DNA of 64,000 nucleotides from assembly GCA_013399695.1 (NCBI GenBank), contig VXAU01004938.1:2943805-3007804 (forward strand), read 5' to 3'. Position numbers and translations under genes: made by a program. Under the pieces are notes generated by a model. It did no database searches and had not been told where the DNA came from. It was given only the letters and a program-made list of their open reading frames with translations. The stretch comes from Formicarius rufipectus (taxonomy: Eukaryota; Chordata; Aves; Passeriformes; Formicariidae). Shown piece by piece: positions 51,412 to 61,103 of the stretch (the stretch's first letter is position 1; every line of letters starts with the position of its first letter).

Positions 51412-51457
51412 CATCTTTGGGTCAGAAGCCCCTCAGCATCTTTGGGTCAGAAGCCCC
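51412..51457. repeat. Direct repeat of 21 bp, period 25, in the TRHR intron
   Basis: CATCTTTGGGTCAGAAGCCC plus C occurs at 51412-51432 and again at 51437-51457 without a mismatch, separated by four bases. Probably a recent replication-slippage duplication. Confidence 0.92.
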
Positions 51458-53370
51458 AAGTGATACCTAAGCCTGCAGTGGGAAAATAAACCCTTTGACC
51501 ATGCTGGCAACAAAGTGAGCCTTGCCAGAATACCTCCTAGGAGCTGCAGTCATTTGCACACAGGTCATCCTCTAAGGTAGCTGAGCATGAGGAACCACTG
51601 CTACCAGAGCCAATTTAGGAAGGATTTACCAATGAGCAAATAGTTACCTGAACTTAGGGCCTCACAGTATCAGAGACACAACCATGACTTGCTCAGGAGA
51701 CTGAATTTCTGCCTGGCACTGGAGAGGTTGTGCTAGATTTGCTATTTTCAACAACTCTGGAAGGATATGTACCTCAGGGAGTTTAAAATTATGGAGAATT
51801 CTCCTCATTGCCCTGCACTGACTGAACCAAGAGGTGCCACTGAAGAGGCGCTATCCATGGATTCTGCCTCTTCTCCTGCACCAGCTGTGGAATCTATGGT
51901 AGCATATGGGTACATGACTTGGATCATTGACCTGAGGAAATCAAAAACTACCTCTACATTGAAGTGCTTAGTTTTCAGCTGGACCAGCAGCCTGACCTGA
52001 CCCAAGCTCTTCTGTTTGGGGCCAGCATAAGGAGGGAGGTGAGAACAGGATTGCTTTTTTTCCTGCAGTCACAGGCTACTTTGGCTTCAGTTTAGGTCGA
52101 GATCAGAAAATTTTGGAGTCTAAATACTGGAAGATAGTGTCTGACTTAGTTTAAAGACAGTGCAAAGCTAACATCTTGGCATTTTAAAACACACTCAAAC
52201 CTGCAGACTGAATTGGTCTCAGCTTAGGGCACTTTGTGATATTTTTTTATCTGGTGCGAAGAACCATTTCTAAGACACTGTCAAATTCTGACCTGAAGCA
52301 ACACGTCTGTTAGTTGGGCTTAGTTCCATTGTTCATCCAAGCACCATAAATAATTACTTTCTTTCTTTAAATATGGGTTATTTTCCATGATGAATGATTA
52401 TTCACCACTGAACAGATTTGCTCAGCATAGGTTGGAGCCGAGCTGGGATGAGGAGAGGCAGAGGTGAGGAGTCCGGAGACTTCCTGAGGCAGAGCAAGTC
52501 AGTACTGAGTCAGCTCAGTCCTTGCTGCCAGGTTCACAGGAATTGCTCTTTTAGAAGTGATTTGGAGATAAGGAAAGGTAATCCTTTGAGCAACATGGGG
52601 CATTTTGCTCTATTACAATTGCTGTGTACAGAGAACTAGAAAAAACACTCTGTAAGTCATAATGAAATGTATCAGGTGACAAAAAGGGGAGATAGTATTT
52701 CTCTGTCTCATTTTTTACTTCTAAAAACACACCTGTAGGGAAATCAAAAGTGAGGATGAAGGGAGGAGAATTAAAAGATGAAATTGTAGCCTTTGAATAT
52801 GTACATTTAAAGACAGGTGGATAAAGACACACCAATTTGTAGAGTAACTTTGGTCCTCATCACATTCTTTATCATAATATGTATAGCAAAACCAACAAAT
52901 TGGCTTATGTGTGTGTCTTTCTAGACAGATAGGAGAAAAAACATTCATTAGGCAATGAAGTGGCAGGTTTCTATATTATGAGCTACCTGATCAGAAGACA
53001 AGAGAATTATATACTCCCTTAAAACTTCAAACTTAAACCCACTTCTAAAACTAGCATGCGTTTGTGAGTAATCTTACTGGAGTTATCTGCCTGTCCCCCG
53101 ATGAAAACCAGTGTTAGTTTACATCCCCTTTCTGCATGAATACATGTACATGAAATAATAACTCATACAGGCAGAACATATCCTGCACCCTGTGGTTACA
53201 GGAGTTGCTGCTTCACTGAAGTTTATCTTCAAACATTTGAAAACAGAAATAAAGCAAAAGGAACAAAAAGGAACAAGAAGTTCTTTAAACTAATCTGTCA
53301 ATAGGCACCAGCAGTTTTATGTCAAGAAGAAAGGTAAATAGTAAAAAAACCCAAACAAGCAGTTGTAGCT

Positions 53371-53395
53371 CCCCCCCCCAAAAAAAAAAAAAAAA
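53371..53395. repeat. C9A16 compound homopolymer
   Basis: Nine C followed by sixteen A inside the TRHR intron. A simple sequence with no functional reading. Confidence 0.95.
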
Positions 53396-54018
53396 TCACA
53401 GCTAACTTCTCAGGCTGTGCCATTTGTACCATCCCACTGTCACATCTCATTGTACTTTCTGCTATGCTTATTAACATCTTACAAGCTTTCTTTAATCTAG
53501 AGACTAACAAATATAATATACATACATTCATATACACTAGAATTTAGTATTTGTTGTTCTCATCATATCAGTCCTGGCTATTCCCAAAGTTTGTTTCTTT
53601 TCCTCTATTCAAAACAAATTTATACAGTAGAAAAATATTCTTATAACAATCAAGTTCTATTGATAACTTTTTCCCCCTCGGCTCTGTAAACTTTAATTGA
53701 TATTTCAGAGTAAGCATCAAATAATGAAGATATAATTAAATATTGAGGATTTGAGGAATAGAAATAAATCTAATTTTTTCCCCCATTGTTTTGGCTTTAG
53801 CTTTATGATGCCTGCTAAACTAGATAAACTAAAAAGATTTCAGGTTCAATTGCTCTACAAACTGTATTAGTCTAAAGGGGAAGGTGTAATGTAATCGGAA
53901 AAAAAATTACTTTAGATCCTTTTTTTCCCATTTGAATCAACACCTCCTTCCAGTGTGAGAAGTTGAAAAGTCTAAGGTCCACAACAATTAGCTTACTGGG
54001 ATAGCACCTGGAAAGAGT

Positions 54019-54022
<4 letters not shown>

Positions 54023-54050
<28 letters not shown>
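54023..54050. repeat. A28 homopolymer in the TRHR intron
   Basis: An uninterrupted run of 28 A about 170 nt upstream of TRHR exon 2. No retroposed gene body is recognisable beside it. Length is likely polymorphic or error-prone. Confidence 0.95.
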
Positions 54051-54052
<2 letters not shown>

Positions 54053-54217
54053 AAGAATTTTGAACTTACTTTAGAAATTACTTCTGGACAAAATATTAAT
54101 CAGAAATTCTTACTGAAGGATCTATCCATAGTTTTGCTTTGGCCCTAGGGGTGCAGGAATGTACATGTTCATTCCAAGGTGAGAACTAACCTTCTGTCCG
54201 TCTTCTGTCTACCTCAG

Positions 54218-54637
54218 GTTACCAAGATGCTGGCTGTTGTTGTGATCCTGTTTGCATTCCTGTGGATGCCTTACCGCACACTGGTTGTGGTTAATTCCTT
54301 TCTCTCCAGACCCTTCCAAGAAAACTGGTTCCTGTTATTTTGCAGAATCTGTATTTATTTGAACAGTGCCATCAATCCTGTAATTTACAATCTCATGTCC
54401 CAGAAATTCAGAGCAGCCTTCAGGAAACTCTGCAACTACCAGCAGAAACAGGACAAGAAACCTGCCAACTACAGCATGGCCCTAAATTATAATGTCATCA
54501 AAGATTCCGATCACTACAGCACTGAGCTGGAAGATATTACTGTCACCAACACCTACCTGACCTCTGCAAAATTGTCCCTTGGTGATAAGTGCTTGTCATC
54601 TGAGGTAACAGTTAATGCATTTCAGTGTTTTGTGTAG
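54218..54637 (+). CDS. TRHR: Thyrotropin-releasing hormone receptor, coding exon 2 (residues 266-404 and stop)
   Basis: Completes the receptor begun at 47525. It follows a pyrimidine-rich acceptor ending in AG at 54216-54217 and continues in phase 0 with VTKM. It encodes TM6 (about 267-291, with WMPY at 281-284), extracellular loop 3, TM7 (about 302-325) with NPVIY at 318-322, helix 8 and a cytoplasmic tail of about 80 residues. Tyr284, Arg308 and Tyr312 match the human ligand-pocket residues Tyr282, Arg306 and Tyr310. The tail is rich in Ser/Thr (arrestin and kinase sites in the family). Two departures from the mammalian protein stand out: the helix-8 palmitoylation motif is Cys337-Asn-Tyr339 rather than Cys-Asn-Cys, and the last ten residues after Glu394 differ and run about four residues longer than in human. 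The joined protein is 404 residues (human 398). The stop is TAG at 54635-54637. Confidence 0.97.
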   Translation, partial: VTKMLAVVVILFAFLWMPYRTLVVVNSFLSRPFQENWFLLFCRICIYLNSAINPVIYNLMSQKFRAAFRKLCNYQQKQDKKPANYSMALNYNVIKDSDHYSTELEDITVTNTYLTSAKLSLGDKCLSSEVTVNAFQCFV

Positions 54638-55350
54638 AGTCCTTATGAACTGGAGCATGGTGCTGGGCATGGGGCTGTGCTGGGATAGCTTTCAGCCAGG
54701 GCAGCACCACGGAGGGCTGGCGAAGGAGAATGGTGACAGGCAGTGCACCAGACAGGGCATGGCAGGGAGAGGGAGCTGCCTGGGTCTGGAAAGTAATGCT
54801 TTCAAAATGCCGTGTGCCAAGCATGATAAGAACTGGGGGATCTGCAGCATGGGGAAGGATGAGGAGGAACATGCAGGTTAAGCCTTGTTTTCGGAGGAGC
54901 AGAGGGCAACAGTGGGGCATCATAAAGTGGTGTGTGGGCACGCTGCCTCGCGCACACATCTGGCAGGAGGGTATGTTGGTATCTGAGCTTGCTGATTCCT
55001 CTGGGCATGTTCTGGATGCCTACAGAGAGGGCATTTTCTTGTGCCTCACCCCCTGGCACCAGCTGGGGTTTAACTAGCCCAGTGCCACCATGCAACTGGT
55101 GCTCGGAGAAGACACAGCTCTGGCACATCAGCACTCTGGTCCTGAGAGTGCTGAAAGCCACACCCACTTCCATGCTAGCACTTCTCTAACCTTTTCTACA
55201 TGATGATGTGTATTACTGATTTCCTGATGCTTTTTACACAATACTACTTAAATGTTGTTTGTAAACCCATACTCTTTAGACCCTAAAAATGCAGTTGATC
55301 CACAGAGAGGCTTAGTTTTCATTTGTTTTTGCAGATGATAAGAGAATAAA
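54638..55350 (+). other. TRHR 3' flank / probable proximal 3' UTR with a candidate poly(A) signal
   Basis: Sequence after the TRHR stop is GC-richer than the surroundings up to about 55190, then becomes AT-rich. The first AATAAA on the + strand is at 55345-55350, about 710 nt after the stop, with a T-rich stretch following. It is a reasonable first polyadenylation candidate. Other AATAAA hexamers lie further on (for example 57480-57485), so the real 3' UTR may be longer. Confidence 0.3.
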
Positions 55351-56932
55351 AAATAATTTTTTCAGCTTGCTTCTTCTCTCCTCATTTTCAGGCCTGAGGC
55401 CACCTTGTTCTTTTGTACACAACCATATAAGACCTTTGGATGCTTTGTTCCTACTGAACTGCATGAAATGTAAAGACATTTCTACTCAAAGAATTGCTGG
55501 GTTTACCATTTATGTCTACACACCAGCCTGTGCCCTACAAGAGGAAACAGCCCCTCGGTGAATGAAAAGGACATGCTACTGAGGTTAACTGAACAAAGCA
55601 CTTAATACAACACAACTTTGGGCAGGTGAGTTGGCTTCAGTGGAATACCCAAATCCTTCATGTCATTAACTGGCTGAAGAGTGGTCTGTGTTCTCAGCAA
55701 GAGCAAGGCTTCCTAGGACATGGCCACAGATGCAGAGCTGGGCAGTGGTTGATACTCCCAGTGAAGCTGAGAGGCAAGGAGAGGAGCTGCCCTCATGTAT
55801 GGCTGTGCTGGGCACTCCCAGCAGGACCTGCCCAACAACACCCAGAACCACCAATGACAGTAATTACCTGCCAGTGACTCCCTCCTCCCACATCAGTGCA
55901 AATCTAACTGTGGACATCATAGCACACTTCAAAAAACAGGTATCTGATGGGAGATAGTGCAAAATCTTTATTTCCTCTGGTTTATTTTTACCTTGAGCAG
56001 CATGAAATAGGAAGACCATTGAATGATTTTGCATGGGTGAATGAACAAAAAGTCAGTAGGAAGCTTTAAAAAAATCTCATTGTTTTCAGCAATCTGGTTT
56101 ATAGATGTACCACTTTAAATGTAAGCCTCAACTACTTCTGAATTCTGTCAGAATTTGACAGGTATTAAAGAGTATTGGACAGGCTTTTACCAGTTTCTTT
56201 TATCTTGGTTCAATAGCAATTTTGTCTAACAGCACTGCAGGGAGGTTATAGCTTCAATATAGATAATGTCTAGGGAAAAGAAGAAAATTCAGTGGAAAAT
56301 TACACTCCTAACATTTTTTTTTGTCTTGAAGTTTACCTATTAAAATACTTTAGACATAAATTGTTTTTATAAGAGGAAAAGAGAAGTCACCATGACTTCT
56401 CACTTGCCAGCATAGTGGCTTCCATGCTCTTCCCACATAGGCCCATAAGCAGCCTGAAGCCACAGTTTCCCTGCTGTAGCTGCAGACAAAACATCATGTA
56501 CTGCTTTGGCTTTGCTCTAAACTAGCTCTCGCTATTGCCAGAATTATATCTTCCCATTTCTGTGCAGCAGTAACAGAAACTCAGGAAGGTGCCTTGTTTG
56601 TTATGAACATTTTGAGCAGCTTTTGTAGATGACATTTAAAATCCTGATTAAAAAAAAACCTCTTTCTGTTTTAGTAAAAAACCTATCCAGTGTGGGATGA
56701 TAAGGTAGCCCCTCCAGCACTGTAAGGCTTCCCTGTCCAGTATTCCTTTGCATACCCTGCTGCTTCCACAATTCAAATCACTTTCACTTCTTTTTTTTTG
56801 AGTATTTGAAAATCTAAAGAGAACTAAAAATACCCTGATAGACCTCAGATTTAAATGTTAAACTCATGAACTGTGAACCTGTGTCTGCTGCATCCAAAAG
56901 ACTCTATTCAACATTCTCTTCATGGCATGGAG
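55351..56932. other. TRHR downstream flank, nothing recognised
   Basis: Mixed-composition sequence that may include distal TRHR 3' UTR. No coding exon of a neighbouring gene is visible. Confidence 0.5.
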
Positions 56933-57103
56933 GAAGAGAACAGTTTGCCCGGAGACACTGTGGGGTCTCACTCACTGGAGATAATACAGAAGTCTGGATG
57001 TAGTCCTGTGCCATGTGCTCCAGAAGGACCCTGCTTGAGCAGCGAGGTTGGACCAGATGACCCGCTGTGGTCCCTCCAAGCCTCACACATTCTGTGATTC
57101 TGG
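56933..57103 (+). mobile_element. CR1 LINE 3'-terminal fragment
   Basis: A sense fragment of about 170 bp. It shows CAGTTTGCCCGGAGACACTGTGGGGTCTC-type sequence (matching the usual TTGCCCAGAGAGGCTGTGG block), then CCCTGCTTGAGCAG, GGTTGGACCAGATGACC and the tail CACATTCTGTGATTCTG. This is only the last part of a CR1 of the CTCCAGAGGTCC 3'-end type. Confidence 0.85.
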
Positions 57104-58335
57104 GAACAGTCTGCATCCTGCTCTGGCTGCGTCCTTGCTTTAGCTCCCATTTCAGCTTTGCAGAGCTCCACAGGCACTGTCTAGATTGGCAGAGTGATGG
57201 TAAGGGCATGGAAGGGACCAATTTCATGGATCTGGCAGAGCTTTGGCTGGAGCAGAGCCAGTGGTGGAACCTATGAGGCTGTGTGGCAATCTTTTGTAAA
57301 TCCTCTGCACTGGGGCTCCTCCTTATTTAAGAGAGTCTGAGTCTTACCAGTTTGTCTGCCTGAGCAGCACTGGCCCCCAGGCACGAGCAATGAGGTCTGT
57401 TTCTGTGCTGGTGCTCCATCACTGTGGCATCTGAACACCCACATGACTGGAAGGGGCATGTCCAGACTGCCTTTAAATTAATAAAGAACTAAAATGACAG
57501 AGTAAGTCTCATGGCAGTCAAGTGAGCAGTTAGCTGGGATTCAAGAATCAAAGAGAAGACTACCAATGTATTCTTGAGTAAGTACCTAGCAATTATATCT
57601 CATAAATACAGTTCTATAGCTGTAACACACACTTTGAATGTTCTATGACATTTTACTGCTCACGCTTGTTTAATGATACAGTTTGTCACCAGAAGTTCAA
57701 CTCAAGAAGAGGTACCACAACCTGCGTAAAGTTTCCTCCAAAGCACTTATCACAGTGAAATTATCTGGGAACCTTACACAGGAAGTTGTTTTCTTAGCCA
57801 AGAGACGTATTCAAAGTAAAATCAAGTTTCTATATCTGACTGAGCAAAGCCTCTGTTTATGCAAGCCAGCTCTGCTTGGAGCTGATGAGAGCCAGTCCCC
57901 AGACCTGAGCTGAAGGGAGAGGGTGTGGAGGTGGCCACCGGTGGAGCTGGAGTCTGGAAATCCTTTTGTTCTTCTCATGTTGTTTTCAGTCAGACACCTT
58001 TCAGAGCAGGCCTTGCTTTCCAGGCTTTCTAAAGAATTGCAAGAACTAGTTCCTTTTCTTTCTTAAAAAGCAAAGCAACTGTGCAGGGCTAGCAGCAGGT
58101 AGAGTGCATTCCACAGAAACCTGTCAGGAGAGCAGCAAAACTGGCTGGATAAGAACTGAGCTACGTATTCATATAAAAAACAGTAAGACAGACTTACACT
58201 TTTATATCAACTCTTTTCAGAGCACAGACTGAGCTACAGCTTGTATAGACTGACAATATCCGAAGTCAATGCACTCCTCTATTTAAATTTTTGCTCAAGA
58301 AGTAACTTTCTGCTTTCTCAGTCTCTGTTCTATAG
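57104..58335. other. Intergenic, nothing recognised
   Basis: Unique-looking sequence between a CR1 end and the T/G tract, with an AATAAA at 57480-57485. Short open frames only. Confidence 0.55.
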
Positions 58336-58389
58336 GTTTTTTTGGTTTTGTGTTTGGTTTTGTTTTGTTTTGGGGTTTTTTTTTGTTTT

Positions 58390-58431
<42 letters not shown>

Positions 58432-58530
58432 GTTTGGTTTGGTTTGGTTTGGTTTGGGTTTTTTTTGGTGTTTTGGTTTTTTTGTTGGTTTTTTTGTTTG
58501 TTTTTTGTTTTGTTTGTTTGTTTGCTTTTT
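58336..58530. repeat. T/G tract with a 40-T homopolymer and TTTGG array
   Basis: About 195 bp: TTTTGG/TTTTG units, then an uninterrupted run of 40 T at 58391-58430, five or so GGTTT units, then further T/G sequence with GTTTGTTTG, followed by a C8 run and CTTCTTTTCAG. The homopolymer length should be treated as uncertain. Confidence 0.94.
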
Positions 58531-60540
58531 CCCCCCCCTTCTTTTCAGATGCTTTGATGAGGTATTTAAGTCCATATTCTTAGGGAGGTTTCATCAAGGG
58601 CTATAATCTATGTAGGCGATTTTGTATGCACCATCACTTGGAACAGCAAATGCAATGGAATTATTTCATTATGATATTTATTTGCACAAACAGAAATAAA
58701 TGTGCTTGCAAAAATGCAATATTTAAAATTGTAGATTTAAGTTAAAGTGTGATTTTAACTTATAATGTGATGTGACTGTGTCTTTATAGATGTTAATCAT
58801 GAAATCCGTGCTAATTAAATACTGAATTATCACAACTATGAAACTTTGTTAAGTATAACGCTAATGTGATTTTCAATCTACTTCTGTGTTTGCCCTTCTG
58901 TTTATGATAGCAATCAACCTTTCTTCTTGTACCTAGATGTTGTAAATTATGTAAGTGGCATGTGTTTATTTAGAAAGTTGTGTGGTTTTAAATTTGTTGA
59001 TGATTACATCAAACTTCTTTTGCTAGAAGTGAAAGTGACTGGATGTCAACTACTGACTGAAGTAATATAACTATGTATCTTTATATACTTATTTTGTGGA
59101 TAGTAAATTCCTTTGCAACATTTAGTTTGAAAAAATCATCTGATTGGTAGCAATATTGAATCCATGTCTATATCCTTATTTCACGTCTTTGATGTAAGAG
59201 GTTGCACTCTTACAGCGCTTATATTTGGAACTTTACCCAGAATGTAACAGAAGAGATGCTGCTGTAGCATCTAGTTTCTGGAGGTACTTTGTGAAATCGT
59301 GAGATTTAGAAGTTTCTGTGTCAGTAAATTGTCCAGAAGAGAAAGGTCAGGTGTATTTAAAACACACTTTGGTTTGAATTATCACATGAACTCTCTGAAG
59401 TAAGAATTAAGGATATATCAAATATATCAAAGCAGCTCTAATGTATTGTGAAAGGGGTTTTGACACACTTGTGGAACTAAATGGCACAAGTCAAATGGTA
59501 TGGGCCTCATTAGCATCCCTTCAAAAACAATTATCCAACAAATGGACGGAAGGACTGATCCTGTTTCAGGACCTGCTGCTGTAACTTTGCAGCTACACAG
59601 GCTCAGATCAGTTACTTGGCCTTTGCAAATAGACACATTTTTCTTGGTTGTTTTTTTTTTTTTTTACAAGCTATTTAAAAGCAAACAAAACAACCTACAA
59701 AAAAAAACTCCAGATATGAGCATTGGGAAAAAAATTACAGGATTTCAAGAATATGCAAAGCTAAATTGTTCTTTTAACTATGTTGGTTGTTCTTTTTCAT
59801 TTCTTCACTATGGGTATATGGTTATTTTGTTTGCCACAAATTGCAGTGAAAGTTAAAAACTACCTTAAAGTATTTTGTTATCTCTTCTTCAGACAGAATT
59901 GTTTATTTGATGTTTTGTTGTTTTCAGTAAGAGTTTGCTTTCTCCTGATTCTTTCATTACTTCTGAGATCCAGTGATTCCACAATCAAAGTGATTTCGAT
60001 TCTAGAATTCCTTAATTTGAGAGCTGAATCCTGGAAATGTGAATTCTCACAAACTATGTAAGAGCAACTGGTTTAGAAGAAATTTCTTTTCACCTAACCA
60101 AAGTAATTCTGATTTCATTCTGTCACTGCATGTGGTTTATAAGTTTGTTTATTATAATGACTGTGAAATTGTTTGGAGAAATGTACGACGAATAAATGTA
60201 GAACAATTTTTGTTCAAAAGAAGCATTTTGTAATTCTTTGATGTCAAGATTAATTTGTGATGGATTTCTGTTACTACCCTAATAAAACATGGAGCAAGAC
60301 AATTATGCTGCAATTTTATTTTTTCTAATATCCACTTGAATATATAATTTTTGTCTTGCTGTTCTTGGCAATGGATGGAAAACATAACAACATCCTGTGT
60401 CATCTGAAGGAAAATGAGCATCTGCCAAAAAAGTAAGCTTTGTTTCCTGAAGGAAGTGCATTTTTCCAGTAGTCTAGCAGTAATTACAGTGCTTAAATGG
60501 GAAGGGATTAATGTGCATCCTTACCCCTGCTACGTGCTGG
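58531..60540. other. Intergenic, AT-rich, nothing recognised
   Basis: Strongly AT-rich sequence with several AATAAA hexamers and a T13 run near 59650. No exon supported. Confidence 0.55.
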
Positions 60541-61103
60541 GAGCTGAGCACCTGGAGAGCAGCTCTGCAGATACAAGGCACAGTGGATCCTGGTGAACAG
60601 ACTGACCATGAGGCAGCAAAAAGCCCCTGCAGCAAAGGAAGTCATGCATCTCCTGGTCTGCACTAGACAGAGCATTGCCAGCAGGTCAAGGGAGGTGATC
60701 CTTCCCCTCTGCTCAGCCCTGGTGAGATACATCTGGGATACTGCGGGACTGTGCTGTACCTCACAGTATGGCAGAGACATGGGCATGCTGGGATGAGTCC
60801 AGTGCAGATGCACAGAGACAGTGAAGGAACTGGAGCATCTGATACATGAGGAGGGCTGAGACAGCTGGGGTTGTTCAACCTGGACAGGAGCAGGCTCAGA
60901 GGAATCTTGCCAGCATGTATGAATACCTGATGGAGAGAAGCTCCAAGGCTCTCTTCGGCAGTACTCAGGGACAGGGCAAGAGACAATAGAACAAATTGAA
61001 ATACAGCAAACTCCACTTAAGCATTAGGAAAAAGAAATATTCATTGGCTCATTGGGAATGTGGTCAAACATCAGAGCAGATGTCCCAGAAAGGTTGTTAA
61101 GTC
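60541..61103 (+). mobile_element. CR1 LINE fragment
   Basis: A sense CR1 with recognisable blocks: CAGACTGACCATGAGGCAGC, AGCATTGCCAGCAGGTCAAG, GGAGGTGATCCTTCCCCTCT, TCAGCCCTGGTGAGATAC, GCTGGGGTTGTTCAACCTGG and GTGGTCAAACATCAGAGCAG. It comes from the last part of the reverse-transcriptase region and the 3' UTR, but stops near 61103 before the usual terminal tail. Frames are interrupted. Confidence 0.85.

Larger units (their letters stand above)
48320..54217 (+). other. TRHR: TRHR intron between coding exons
   Basis: GT-AG intron of 5,898 bp, phase 0, between Gln265 and Val266. The donor reads CAG/GTAGGA, and the acceptor has a long C/T tract. Mammalian TRHR has a much larger intron at this position, so the avian intron is compact. 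It is AT-rich and I see no coding exon in it. It contains a (GTTT)n run with TA/GATA-rich sequence at about 49842-49890, a 21-bp direct repeat at 51412-51457, a C9A16 run at 53371-53395 and a run of 28 A at 54023-54050, about 170 nt before exon 2. Open frames on both strands here are short and unrelated to any family I know. Confidence 0.93.

Noticed and set aside
54659..55190. GC-rich sequence with open frames on both strands just after the TRHR stop
   Set aside because: Most simply TRHR 3' UTR or flank; no splice acceptor with a recognisable exon follows.
58241..58606. 121-codon frame with poly-Phe and its antisense poly-Lys frame
   Set aside because: They follow from the 40-T homopolymer and TTTGG repeats.
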